A stretch of 64,000 nucleotides of DNA from Lachnospiraceae bacterium (GCA_025758065.1 CP107199.1:310001-374000); one strand, 5' to 3'. Shown: positions 1 to 7,866, counted from the stretch's first letter. Made by a program: numbers and translations. The notes: generated by a model not told the origin, from the letters alone.

Positions 1-266
1 TCCTGTCCTTCCACCATGTTTCCGGAATGAAGGCTGTTGGCATTTCCAAATAATGCCTGTCCTTCTTTTAAGATAAACACAGAACCATTTACATGGTATT
101 CGATCACTCCCTCTGTAACAAGAGTCAGCTCCACCTCTGGGTGCCAGTGCCAGAAAAATGAGCCTGTTTCATAGCCGGAAAGACACTCTCTGCTGACTAA
201 AATCGGGAACTGGTAACTTCCGTGTTCCTTTAACTCTTTCTGTGATTTGTTGGTTACGATCTGCAT
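1..266 (-). CDS. AraC-family regulator, N-terminal part (partial)
   Basis: Only the first 88 codons of this minus-strand gene are inside the window; the rest lies to the left. The protein starts MQIVTNKSQKELKEHGSYQF and continues into a cupin-like sensing region with the pattern FFWHWHPEVELTLV, typical of the N-terminal arm of AraC/XylS regulators that bind small ligands such as sugars. The HTH domain is not visible. The ATG at 264-266 is preceded by a good GGAGG box. It is divergent from the AraC-type HTH fragment to its right. The family assignment is good; the ligand is unknown. Confidence 0.75.
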   Translation of the reverse strand, partial: MQIVTNKSQKELKEHGSYQFPILVSRECLSGYETGSFFWHWHPEVELTLVTEGVIEYHVNGSVFILKEGQALFGNANSLHSGNMVEGQ

Positions 267-449
267 AGTACCTCCACGCAGGATATTACCTGTTTTTAGC
301 AATATATTCAAGGAAAACTACTTGCTTTTATTATATAATATAAATATCTTACCTGTCTACCTTAGTGTATCGGAATATTTCCGCCCTGATCTGGCGGAGT
401 CAAAAAACGACAGGAATATAGCCACTTGGCAAAAGGAGCGTGTTTAAAC

Positions 450-785
450 GTGGATGAGACTTTCACAAAAGCCAGAGCCTATCTTGCGCAAAACTATTCA
501 GACCCGGAACTGTCTCTTACAGACTTATGCCAGTATCTTGGCTTTAGCTGTTCCTATTTTTCCACTCTTTTTAAACAAAAGACCGGTTTAAACTACAGCC
601 GCTATATTACCAGCCTGCGTTTAGAACAGGCTGCAAAACTTTTAACTGATACTGATGATACTGCTCTTTCTATCGGATATCAGGTGGGCTATTCCGCCCC
701 TAATTATTTCTGCCGGGCATTTAAGAAATTTTACGGTATTTCACCTTCCCGTTACAGAGAAGAAAAAAGAGTTCCTACCGCCTGA
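450..785 (+). CDS. Stand-alone AraC-type HTH domain, probably a truncated regulator
   Basis: About 111 residues that consist almost only of a double helix-turn-helix of the AraC/YesN type (SLTDLCQYLGFSCSYFSTLF and IGYQVGYSAPNYFCRAFKKF). Full family members carry a receiver or cupin domain in front, and none is present. The frame stays open only to about 390 upstream, with no recognisable protein there. Possible starts are TTG 426 or GTG 450, the latter 11 bases after an AAAGGAG box; no ATG is available. The best reading is a 3' remnant of a YesN-like response regulator or AraC protein, though a functional mini-regulator cannot be excluded. A terminator overlaps its end. Confidence 0.55.
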   Translation: MDETFTKARAYLAQNYSDPELSLTDLCQYLGFSCSYFSTLFKQKTGLNYSRYITSLRLEQAAKLLTDTDDTALSIGYQVGYSAPNYFCRAFKKFYGISPSRYREEKRVPTA

Positions 786-811
786 TCTCCCAGACGGCAG
801 GAACTTTTTTT
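771..811 (+). terminator. Rho-independent terminator
   Basis: GTTCCTACCG and CGGCAGGAAC form a 10-bp stem followed by seven T. It overlaps the last codons of the HTH fragment and ends transcription from the left before the convergent amidase gene. Confidence 0.8.
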
Positions 812-843
812 AGTTATCTGCCTTTACAATGTTCTTCAACCGC

Positions 844-1626
844 TCAATAGATTGCCGCTTCCCGCACCAGATAAGCCGGATAACCGGCCTGTTTCACATT
901 TTGTTCCATGCGGATCCCATTTTCCATGTCTGAAAATGCTCCCACACGAACCTTATATAAACCTTCATCATACACAATAAAAACCGGAAAACCGGCAGAC
1001 TGCAATTCTTTCGCCAGCCCTATGGCTTTTGCCCGGTCTCTAAATGCACCTGTCTGAACCTGATAATAAAGAGGAAACTGCTCCTTCTGTTCCCGTAAAG
1101 TATTCAATATCCCATCCGCTATAGCCTTTGCTATAGCATCAAAATTCCGGTCAAAAAAAGCATTATCGACTGGACTATCAATAAATCCCACCTCTACCAG
1201 CACCGCTGGCATCCGGGTCTTTCTAAGGACCACCAGACCTGGTCTTTCCACGATCCCCTGATCCTTAAATCCTAACTGCACCAGATTTTTCAAAATATTT
1301 TCCGCCAGAACTGCTGCAATCCCAGAATCTTCATATACTAAAACGGAGGCTCCCCTTCCTGTCCCCGGAACCGGCATTGCATTCCGATGGATAGAAATAA
1401 ACAAATCTGCCCCTGACCGGTTGGCGATTTCTGCTTTTTCCTGTGGACTGTTATATACATCTGTAGTTCTTGTATACAATGTACTTACTCCATTCTCCTC
1501 CAGGATCCGTCCTACAGCCAAAGTCAGCCGCAGTGTATCATCTTTTTCTTTTCTTCCATTATAAATAGCTCCCGGCTCATCACCGCCGTGACCGGCATCC
1601 AAAATGACTTTTTCATTTCCAGCCAT
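844..1626 (-). CDS. CwlC-like N-acetylmuramoyl-L-alanine amidase with SPOR domain
   Basis: A 260-residue Amidase_3 zinc amidase that cleaves the lactyl-peptide amide bond of peptidoglycan. The N-terminal catalytic domain (about 5-180) shows zinc ligands H13 (DAGHGG), E28 and H80 (SIHRN) and catalytic E145 (VEVGF). Residues about 187-258 form a SPOR peptidoglycan-binding domain with two repeats (YYQVQTGAF, YKVRVGAF). There is no signal peptide. Size, domain order and missing signal match Bacillus CwlC, a mother-cell lysis amidase made under sigma-K, so a late sporulation role is inferred. The ribosome binding site AAGGAG sits in the arm of a strong hairpin (see the regulatory entries). Confidence 0.85.
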   Translation of the reverse strand: MAGNEKVILDAGHGGDEPGAIYNGRKEKDDTLRLTLAVGRILEENGVSTLYTRTTDVYNSPQEKAEIANRSGADLFISIHRNAMPVPGTGRGASVLVYEDSGIAAVLAENILKNLVQLGFKDQGIVERPGLVVLRKTRMPAVLVEVGFIDSPVDNAFFDRNFDAIAKAIADGILNTLREQKEQFPLYYQVQTGAFRDRAKAIGLAKELQSAGFPVFIVYDEGLYKVRVGAFSDMENGIRMEQNVKQAGYPAYLVREAAIY

Positions 1627-1628
1627 AA

Positions 1629-1680
1629 AATAAGCTCCTTCACATAGGTCTGTCTCTATACCATATGTGAAGAAGCTTAT
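1629..1680 (-). promoter_or_regulatory. RBS-masking hairpin upstream of the amidase
   Basis: The arms ATAAGCTTCTTCACATATGG and CCTATGTGAAGGAGCTTAT (minus strand) pair over about 18 bp, with one G-U pair and one bulged base, around a 12-nt loop. The 3' arm contains the AAGGAG ribosome binding site of the amidase. A transcript reading through from the upstream lrp gene would carry both arms and hide the site, while a transcript starting in the loop would not. Confidence 0.7.
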
Positions 1681-1686
1681 AAATGT
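1659..1686 (-). promoter_or_regulatory. Candidate sigma-K/sigma-E type promoter for the amidase
   Basis: The minus strand has CATATGGTA (1667-1659), fitting the CATAnnnTA -10 consensus of mother-cell sigma factors, and AC (1686-1685) 17 bases upstream, fitting the short sigma-K -35. The predicted start falls in the loop of the RBS-masking hairpin. This is inferred by pattern only. Confidence 0.4.
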
Positions 1687-1701
1687 TACCTCATATAAAA
1701 A

Positions 1702-2148
1702 TCACACCACATCCACATCCACGCCTCTTGGACCCACATGGGTGGAAAATACGATCTGGGTACTGGTCTTTCCAAATTTCTGAAGCTGTCCGATAAAAAT
1801 ATCCAGTTCCATAGTTGTCTGAAATGCAACCTTCATTAACATGGAATATTCACCTGTAACACAGCTGCATTCCAATACATTGGGTACTGACTCTGCATAG
1901 GCATAAAACTTCGGTTTATCTTCTGGTATCACATCCAGATTAATAAACGCTAAAATATGATAACCTAATTTCATGGGATCTACCATGGCATGATACCCGG
2001 CGATGACCCCGTCTTTTTCCAGTTTTTCTATTCTTGCAGAAACGGCCGGAGATGACAGGAATGTCTTTTCTGCGATCGTTTTTAAAGACATTCTGGCATT
2101 TTCCTGCAAAAGTTTTAATATTTTACGGTCGATATCATCCATGAGCAT
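1702..2148 (-). CDS. Lrp/AsnC-family transcriptional regulator
   Basis: A 148-residue protein with an N-terminal winged HTH (about 1-60, DRKILKLLQENARMSLKTIA) and a C-terminal RAM/AsnC ligand-binding domain (about 65-145) that usually senses amino acids and drives octamer assembly. Length is normal. The start ATG at 2148 follows GGAGGGAG. It lies just downstream of dapL in the same direction, so sensing lysine or another amino acid and controlling dapL is plausible but unproven. A dispersed hairpin (R6 family) sits immediately upstream of its RBS. Confidence 0.9.
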   Translation of the reverse strand: MLMDDIDRKILKLLQENARMSLKTIAEKTFLSSPAVSARIEKLEKDGVIAGYHAMVDPMKLGYHILAFINLDVIPEDKPKFYAYAESVPNVLECSCVTGEYSMLMKVAFQTTMELDIFIGQLQKFGKTSTQIVFSTHVGPRGVDVDVV

Positions 2149-2162
2149 TTAGACTCCCTCCT

Positions 2163-2201
2163 GACTTTCATTTAAGGTGATGTCACCGCCAGGTGACATA
2201 T
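2163..2201 (+). repeat. R6 dispersed hairpin, copy 1
   Basis: GACTTTCATTTAAGGTGATG followed by TCACCGCCAGGTGACAT. The hairpin is TGTCACC-gcc-AGGTGACA. Related copies with the same flanking TTTCATTTA lie at about 16662-16702 and 46809-46846 (minus). Here it sits in reverse orientation in the leader of the lrp gene. Confidence 0.65.
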
Positions 2202-2220
2202 CCCTTTACTTACAAAGTAC

Positions 2221-3441
2221 TTACTTACGAAGCGCTTTCATACGCTCCACTGCCTCTACTGTATTTTCATATGTATTAAATGCAGTCAGACGGAAATATC
2301 CTTCTCCACTTGGTCCGAAGCCGCTGCCCGGTGTTCCCACTACATTCGCCTCTGAAAGCAGGTAATCAAAAAACTCCCAACTGGTCATTCCTTCATTTAC
2401 CTTCATCCAAACATATGGGGAATTAACTCCGCCAAATACAGTATAGCCTGCTTCCTTTAATCCGTCATAGATCACTTTTGCATTTCTCTTATAATAAGCA
2501 ACCTGCTCCATGACCTGTTTATTTCCCTCTTCAGAGTAAACAGCTTCACCTGCTCTCTGTTCAATATAAGGAGCACCGTTGAACTTGGTCCCATGACGTC
2601 TTGCCCATAAAGAATGAAGCATTACATCACCGCTCTTTAAATCCTTCGGGATAACGGTATATCCTAAGCGGACACCGGTAAATCCAGCCTTTTTGGAGAA
2701 GGAACGGAACTCAATGGCACAGGTTCTTGCTCCCGGGATCTCATAAATGCTGTGCGGAACATCCTCTTCAGAAATATAAGCCTCATAAGCTGCGTCATAT
2801 AAGATAACAGCGCCTTTTTCATTTGCGTAATCAACCCATACCTTTAACTGATCCTTTGTAAGAGTAGTTCCTGTTGGGTTATTTGGAACACAAAGATAGA
2901 TCAGGTCAGGAGTTTCTTTTGGAAGTTCCGGAACAAAACCATTTTCTGCAGTACACGGCATGTAGATCACATTGCTCCAGGTACCTTTGCCCTCATCATA
3001 TTCACCAGTACGTCCAGCCATAACATTGGTATCGACATAAACTGGATAAACCGGATCACAAACTGCGATCTTACTGTCTGCGCTGAAGATTTCCTGGATA
3101 TTTCCTGTGTCGCTTTTTGCACCGTCAGAAACAAAGATCTCATCAGCCTCTATCTTGCATCCTCTTTCCTGAAAATCCTTTTTCGCAATGGTCTCTCTTA
3201 AAAATGCATATCCCAGATCAGGTGCATATCCATGGAAGGTTTCAGCATGTCCCATTTCGTCCACTGCCTTATGCATGGCATCAATGATAGCCGGTGCGAT
3301 CGGGAGAGTTACATCACCGATTCCCAGACGGATCAGCTTTTTATCCGGGTTTTCTTTCTGGTATGCAGCCACTTTTTTTGCAATGGTAGAAAATAAATAG
3401 CTTCCCGGCAGTTTCAGATAATTTTCATTTACTCTAAACAT
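2221..3441 (-). CDS. dapL: LL-diaminopimelate aminotransferase
   Basis: A 406-residue class I/II PLP aminotransferase that converts tetrahydrodipicolinate directly to LL-DAP with glutamate as amino donor, the one-step variant of lysine and peptidoglycan precursor synthesis. It begins MFRVNENYLKLPGSYLFSTI and contains the PLP-lysine motif SFSKKAGFTGVRLGYTVIP (about 262-280) and NNPTGT (about 187). An upstream in-frame ATG adds five residues, but GGAGGATGAAAGT before ATG 3441 fixes the shorter start, which matches the family. The next gene upstream, dapF, makes the following pathway step. Confidence 0.95.
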   Translation of the reverse strand: MFRVNENYLKLPGSYLFSTIAKKVAAYQKENPDKKLIRLGIGDVTLPIAPAIIDAMHKAVDEMGHAETFHGYAPDLGYAFLRETIAKKDFQERGCKIEADEIFVSDGAKSDTGNIQEIFSADSKIAVCDPVYPVYVDTNVMAGRTGEYDEGKGTWSNVIYMPCTAENGFVPELPKETPDLIYLCVPNNPTGTTLTKDQLKVWVDYANEKGAVILYDAAYEAYISEEDVPHSIYEIPGARTCAIEFRSFSKKAGFTGVRLGYTVIPKDLKSGDVMLHSLWARRHGTKFNGAPYIEQRAGEAVYSEEGNKQVMEQVAYYKRNAKVIYDGLKEAGYTVFGGVNSPYVWMKVNEGMTSWEFFDYLLSEANVVGTPGSGFGPSGEGYFRLTAFNTYENTVEAVERMKALRK

Positions 3442-3477
3442 ACTTTCATCCTCCATTAACGCAAACGCTCCCAGGAC

Positions 3478-3515
3478 CTTTGAACCTACAACGTCGTAGT
3501 TCCAAGGCCTGAGAG
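3478..3515. repeat. Near-perfect palindrome between dapF and dapL
   Basis: GGACCTTTGAACCTAC and GTCGTAGTTCCAAGGCC pair around a central ACGT. No U-run follows on the minus strand, so it is not a clear terminator; it could be a processing site or a small dispersed repeat. A short related stem (GGTGTCAAAA-gta-TTTTGACCCC, about 3553-3577, R3-like) follows before dapF. Confidence 0.5.
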
Positions 3516-3589
3516 TGTAATTTTTTCAGGTTTGTATATTCTGCTGTTGGTGTCAAAAGTATTTTGACCCCTCTGAAATATACTCATAT

Positions 3590-4432
3590 TTATTTTTCGG
3601 ATAAATCATAATATATTTCTTCCGGTATGTCAATACTTCCGCGAAATACTTCTTTTGCAGGTCCCGTCATAAACAAATGATTACTTTCCCGGTCAAAACG
3701 GATCAGAAGATCCCCGCCACGTAGAGAAACACGTACCTCATCATCTGTAAAACCTCTTAAAATAGCTGCCATAGCACTGGCTGTAGCCCCTGTACCGCAG
3801 GCCCAGGTTTCCCCGCTGCCCCGCTCCCATACGCGCATACGGATATGATCTCTGCTCTTCACTTCAATAAATTCAGAATTTACCCGGTCCGGCTGAAAAC
3901 GGGGATGATTTTCATAAGATGGACCTATCTTTTCCAGATCCAGGTCATCGATCCCTTCTGTAAAATAAACTGCATGTGGATTTCCCACACTAATGCCGGT
4001 AAATTCATGCTCTGTACCGTCGATCACGATCTTTGACCGCAGTTCAGAGGTCAGTCTGGCCTCTCCCATATCCACTGTAAGCATCACTGCTTTTCCGTCT
4101 TCCACCTGGATTTTTAATGTCTTAATGCCTCCTAAGGTCTCCACGGTAATAGTCCGTCTGTCTTTATCCACGATCCCATGATCATATGCATATTTTCCCA
4201 CACAGCGCACTCCATTTCCGCACATGATCCCCTGGGAACCGTCCGCATTATACATATCCATACGGCAGTCTGCCTTATCTGACGGACAGATCAGGATCAG
4301 TCCATCGGAACCGATGCCAAAATGGCGGTCGCTGACATATTTTGACACTGCCCCCGGATGTTCCACCTTTTCCCTGAAGCAATCTACATACACATAATCA
4401 TTACCAATTCCCTGCATTTTCGTAAATTCCAT
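3590..4432 (-). CDS. dapF: Diaminopimelate epimerase (canonical)
   Basis: About 280 residues. Interconverts LL-DAP and meso-DAP without PLP using two active-site cysteines. Both are present: C71 in MCGNGVRC and C212 in ETWACGTGA (numbering from MEFTKMQGIG). Substrate-binding motifs GNPH and ERGSGET are intact. An alternative ATG four codons upstream (4444) exists; the RBS evidence (GAGGTG) is ambiguous between them, and I chose the family-typical start. It works directly with DapL next door. A second, altered DapF homologue lies at 6654-7511. Confidence 0.93.
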   Translation of the reverse strand: MEFTKMQGIGNDYVYVDCFREKVEHPGAVSKYVSDRHFGIGSDGLILICPSDKADCRMDMYNADGSQGIMCGNGVRCVGKYAYDHGIVDKDRRTITVETLGGIKTLKIQVEDGKAVMLTVDMGEARLTSELRSKIVIDGTEHEFTGISVGNPHAVYFTEGIDDLDLEKIGPSYENHPRFQPDRVNSEFIEVKSRDHIRMRVWERGSGETWACGTGATASAMAAILRGFTDDEVRVSLRGGDLLIRFDRESNHLFMTGPAKEVFRGSIDIPEEIYYDLSEK

Positions 4433-4464
4433 CTCACACCTCATTCTTTATCTTATCCCAACGT

Positions 4465-5022
4465 TTATACATGGATCAGACTGATGATCATCTGGGATGT
4501 TTCCACCAAATTGGTTCCGCTGTCCATACTGCATTTCTGTATATATCTGTGTGCTTCTGATTCCGTCATATTGTTCCGCTCCATCAAAAGCGCCTTTGCC
4601 TCATTGATCAGATCCTGCTCTTCCTTACTACGTTCTTTTGGCCTGCTGCGCAGTTTTCTGCGGATACGCTGCTGCGCCTGCACCATCATGTCCAGCGTAC
4701 TTAACAGGTTATGTACCTTTAACGGCATAGGAAGGCATACCACTCCCTGTGTCTGTACCCCGTTCCATCTGGAGGGGGAAGCCAGCACCAGCATTTCAAA
4801 AGAAGCTGAAAGGCACTGTCTCAATTCGTCATACATCATATCTTCAAACCGGTACCCACAGACCAGTATTCCGCCGCTTAGATCCTCTGCGGCAGAAAGA
4901 GCCTGGGATCCTGACATACAGACAGCGGCTACATCATAACCGCTCCTTACCAGGATGCCTTTTATGCTTTTTCCATCTTCCGGCCTGGAAAATGCTACGA
5001 TTATATTAGCCACATGTCTCAC
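4465..5022 (-). CDS. ANTAR-domain RNA-binding response regulator
   Basis: 185 residues. Residues about 5-120 form a degenerate receiver-like domain; the usual phospho-acceptor aspartate is not evident. Residues about 125-182 are an ANTAR helix bundle with coiled-coil lead-in (AQQRIRRKLRSRPKERSKEE, then LINEAKALLMERNNMTESEA). ANTAR proteins bind paired hairpins in nascent RNA and prevent termination. It sits 47 bp downstream of glnA in the same orientation, an arrangement known for NitR-type regulators of clostridial nitrogen genes. The likely target is the structured glnA leader, by inference. Confidence 0.85.
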   Translation of the reverse strand: MRHVANIIVAFSRPEDGKSIKGILVRSGYDVAAVCMSGSQALSAAEDLSGGILVCGYRFEDMMYDELRQCLSASFEMLVLASPSRWNGVQTQGVVCLPMPLKVHNLLSTLDMMVQAQQRIRRKLRSRPKERSKEEQDLINEAKALLMERNNMTESEAHRYIQKCSMDSGTNLVETSQMIISLIHV

Positions 5023-5069
5023 CTCCGGTAAACCTGCATCATAATATTAAGCCTTTTTGCTCCCAACAT

Positions 5070-6413
5070 TTAATATTTATACAGATACTGATTTACCTCC
5101 CAGTCAGTGACCTGGGCCCTGAAATCTCTCCACTCCTCTTCCTTCGCTTCCAGATATTTAACGTAAATATGCTCTCCTAATACTTCACGTATAAAAGCAT
5201 TATCCCGATATGTCTCAATGGCATCCCCCAGTGTCTCCGGTATCCGTTCTACATGCCTGTTCTCCAGTTCTTCCGGCTTCATGCCAAACAGATTGCCCTG
5301 GACACATGGCGGCAGCTGCATCTCATTTTCGATTCCGTTAAGGCCAGCCTGAAGACAGGCAGCTAATGCCAGATAAGGGTTCATTGCAGAGTCCGGGCAG
5401 CGAAGCTCGATCCTGGTTCCTTCCCCTCTTGGAGATGGGATACGGATCAGGGAGCTGCGGTTGGAAGTTGGGGACCACGCAATATAAATCGGCGCATCAT
5501 ATCCCGGAACCAGACGCTTATACGAATTTACCAGTGGATTAGTAAGAATGGTCATTTCCTTCATATGTCCCAAAATACCTGCCATAAAACGATAAGCCAG
5601 CTGGCTTAATCCCAGCTCATCCTTCTCATCTGAAAACAGGTTGTGTCCATCTTTGTCAGACAAAGACATATTGATATGCATGCCGGACCCGTTGACCCCT
5701 TCTTTTGGCTTAGGCATAAATGTAGCATGCAGTCCATGGCGCTTGGCAATCGTCTTAGCTGCCATTTTAAAGGTCATAATACGGTCTGCTGCCTCAAGTC
5801 CTTCTGTATACTGAAAATCGATCTCATGCTGGGCCGGGGCGATCTCATGGTGGCTTGCTTCCACCTCAAATCCCATATCCTCCAGATTCAGCACAATGTC
5901 CCTGCGCACATTTTCCCCAAGATCAACCGGGGATACATCAAAATAACTGGCTCTTTCATGAGACTGGGTAGTAGGTCTCCCCTCTTCGTCTGTATGGAAC
6001 AGGAAAAATTCACACTCCGGTCCTACCTGAAAGGTATACCCCATATCAGCAGCACGCTTTACAGCACGCTTTAACACATATCTTGGATCTCCGATAAAGG
6101 GAGTTCCATCTGGATTGTATACATCACAGATCAGCCTTGCTACCTTTCCCTGCTGAGGACGCCACGGAAAAATCTCAAAGGAATCCAGATCCGGATGCAG
6201 ATACATGTCCGACTCATCAATACGTACAAATCCCTCTATAGCGGAACCATCAAACATACAATCATTATTTAATGCCTTATCAAGCTGGCTGGCAGTGATC
6301 GCCACATTTTTAAGGATACCGAAAATGTCTGTAAACTGAAGGCGGATAAATTCCACATCTTCATCTTCTACCATGCGAATAATGTCTTCTCTACTGTATT
6401 TACTCATATCCAT
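5070..6413 (-). CDS. glnA: Glutamine synthetase type I
   Basis: A 447-residue GSI-alpha type enzyme (ammonia + glutamate + ATP to glutamine). It carries the beta-grasp N-terminal domain with GSAIEGF, the ATP-binding KPKEGVNGSGMHINMSL segment, metal ligands in ECEFFLF and HHEIAPAQHEIDF, and NRSSLIRIP near the substrate site. Length is typical of the short, non-adenylylated Firmicutes/Thermotoga form. It has its own consensus promoter and a 145-nt structured leader (separate entries) and is followed by the ANTAR regulator, suggesting RNA-level nitrogen control. Confidence 0.97.
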   Translation of the reverse strand: MDMSKYSREDIIRMVEDEDVEFIRLQFTDIFGILKNVAITASQLDKALNNDCMFDGSAIEGFVRIDESDMYLHPDLDSFEIFPWRPQQGKVARLICDVYNPDGTPFIGDPRYVLKRAVKRAADMGYTFQVGPECEFFLFHTDEEGRPTTQSHERASYFDVSPVDLGENVRRDIVLNLEDMGFEVEASHHEIAPAQHEIDFQYTEGLEAADRIMTFKMAAKTIAKRHGLHATFMPKPKEGVNGSGMHINMSLSDKDGHNLFSDEKDELGLSQLAYRFMAGILGHMKEMTILTNPLVNSYKRLVPGYDAPIYIAWSPTSNRSSLIRIPSPRGEGTRIELRCPDSAMNPYLALAACLQAGLNGIENEMQLPPCVQGNLFGMKPEELENRHVERIPETLGDAIETYRDNAFIREVLGEHIYVKYLEAKEEEWRDFRAQVTDWEVNQYLYKY

Positions 6414-6558
6414 TCTTCCTCTCCGGCAGCCGTTTTCCCAGGCATCTGGCTGATCATTTTAAAACGATGTACTGGGACGTTTGCAGCTTTTATGCCTTTA
6501 TCCATACTACAAAGGACAGCTGCAAAGTGAACCGTTCATTTTGCAACTGCCCCTTTTT
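6414..6558 (-). promoter_or_regulatory. Structured glnA leader with mutually exclusive pairings
   Basis: Between the glnA promoter and start codon, a strong hairpin (6512-6555) pairs AAGGGGCAGTTGCAAA with TTTGCAGCTGTCCTT. The 3' arm of this hairpin can instead pair perfectly over 9 bp (TTTGCAGCT with AGCTGCAAA, 6518-6526 and 6480-6488). This gives two alternative folds. A further stem TCCCAG/CTGGGA lies closer to glnA. No U-run terminator is obvious. Confidence 0.55.
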
Positions 6559-6564
6559 TATAAA

Positions 6565-6593
6565 AATATAGCAGTAGAATTTTTATTTGTCAA
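6565..6593 (-). promoter_or_regulatory. Sigma-A promoter of glnA
   Basis: Consensus -35 TTGACA (6593-6588), 17-bp spacer, -10 TATATT (6570-6565) on the minus strand, leaving a leader of about 145 nt before the glnA ATG. Confidence 0.85.
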
Positions 6594-6653
6594 CAGGCGA
6601 TATTGCCCTGTAACACCCTGATAGTACAATCCGGTATATGCCAAACTGCACTC

Positions 6654-7511
6654 TTACATGGTCTTTAACTGCTCTGTAAAAAAGCTTCCCAGACTGATGC
6701 TTCCTATATAGCCAACATCTCCTGTAAGGAAGATTTCCCCATCTTCCCTTATCTCTACTTCCATGGTCCCTTCCGGCATCTGCACGATCATTTTCGGATC
6801 CGTAAGTCCCAGTCTGTAAGCAGCAGCTGCAGCGGCACAGCATCCGCTTCCTGACGCCAATGTATAACCTGCACCCCTTTCATAAACCTCAGTCTGTAAA
6901 TGGGTACGGTCTAACACCTTAATAATCTGTGTGTTGATCTTTTCCGGAAACTGCTTTGCTGTCTCGGAATATTTTCCAATACGGCACACCAGGTCTTTTG
7001 ATATCTCATCCATTAAGATCACCAGATGTGGATTTCCAATAGAAAGACAGGTCACAGGATAAGGAATATGTCCAAATACCATGGTCTCATTAATGATCTC
7101 CCTGCGTGGTCCTTCCACAGGCACCTCATCACTCCAGAAACTGACTTTTCCCATAGATGCTTTCAGCCGGGTTCCCTCTTCATTTAAGTAATGGATCTCG
7201 ATCTCTTTTTCAGCAGTATAGATAGTAATGTCTTTCTTCTGGACATAATCTGCATCTTTTAAGTATTTTGCGAAAATACGGATACCGTTTCCACTGTTTT
7301 CCGTCTGGCTTCCATCCGGATTCCAGATGATCATATGGATCTTTCCTTCTTTAAAAACAGGTCCTTCCAGAATGCCATCTGCGCCTACTCCCACATTGCG
7401 GTTGCACAGCAGCTTCACCCGTTGCGGAGTCAGCTCCAGCCTGTTGCACTCCGGATCAAATACCAGATAATCATTTCCCAAACCGTGATATTTTTCTAAT
7501 TTTAACCGCAT
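6654..7511 (-). CDS. DapF-family protein with both catalytic cysteines replaced by serine
   Basis: 285 residues with full DapF-fold similarity (KYHGLGNDYLVFD, WNPDGSQ, SIGNPHLV, ERGAGYTLASGSG). The first active-site Cys is Ser73 (ENSGNGIRIF instead of NCGNG) and the second is Ser220 (ASGSG instead of ACGTG). Two cysteines follow at 224-225 but are shifted by four residues. Cys-to-Ser exchange in studied DapF enzymes destroys epimerase activity, so this is probably not a DAP epimerase. It may racemise, epimerise or dehydrate another substrate, or have a non-catalytic role. RBS GGGAGG precedes the ATG. It sits upstream of glnA, which has its own promoter. Annotation pipelines will probably call it dapF. 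Confidence 0.85.
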   Translation of the reverse strand: MRLKLEKYHGLGNDYLVFDPECNRLELTPQRVKLLCNRNVGVGADGILEGPVFKEGKIHMIIWNPDGSQTENSGNGIRIFAKYLKDADYVQKKDITIYTAEKEIEIHYLNEEGTRLKASMGKVSFWSDEVPVEGPRREIINETMVFGHIPYPVTCLSIGNPHLVILMDEISKDLVCRIGKYSETAKQFPEKINTQIIKVLDRTHLQTEVYERGAGYTLASGSGCCAAAAAAYRLGLTDPKMIVQMPEGTMEVEIREDGEIFLTGDVGYIGSISLGSFFTEQLKTM

Positions 7512-7534
7512 GATCTTACCTCCCTTTTAGTGTG

Positions 7535-7697
7535 ATGTACTCTCGGAGTCTTTCATGCACTTGCCTTTGCGGCCGATTTTCCGCCAGTCGCACCCGAATT
7601 TTATCAACGTACGCACCGCGTACGCCTCAAAAATTTGGGCACAACTGACAAAAAATCTTCTCGCAAAATCAAGTACAAAAAGATTCCGAGAGTACAT
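7535..7697. repeat. R1 fold-back element, full copy 1 (163 bp)
   Basis: Terminal inverted repeats ATGTACTCTCGGAGTCTTT and AAGATTCCGAGAGTACAT. Each half continues into an imperfect palindrome over about 60 nt (CACTTGCCTTTGCGG against CGCAAAATCAAGTAC). No ORF is credible inside. It is the same length as the copy at 41929-42091. Confidence 0.85.
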
Positions 7698-7866
7698 AGT
7701 GTCCCAGCTGTCCACTCACGTTCACACACTGGCACGCTTATCTGCATCCTCTCAACTTACGATGTATATTTCTGCCCTTTGGCAGGTTCTGTACTATAGT
7801 TTACACCACACTACCTCATAAATATATTCATTTAATGCTGCATTATATTGCAAATAATGCTATAAT

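Noticed and set aside
3478..3515. Terminator between dapF and dapL
   Set aside because: The palindrome is strong but lacks a T-run on the coding strand; dapF and dapL may be co-transcribed through it.
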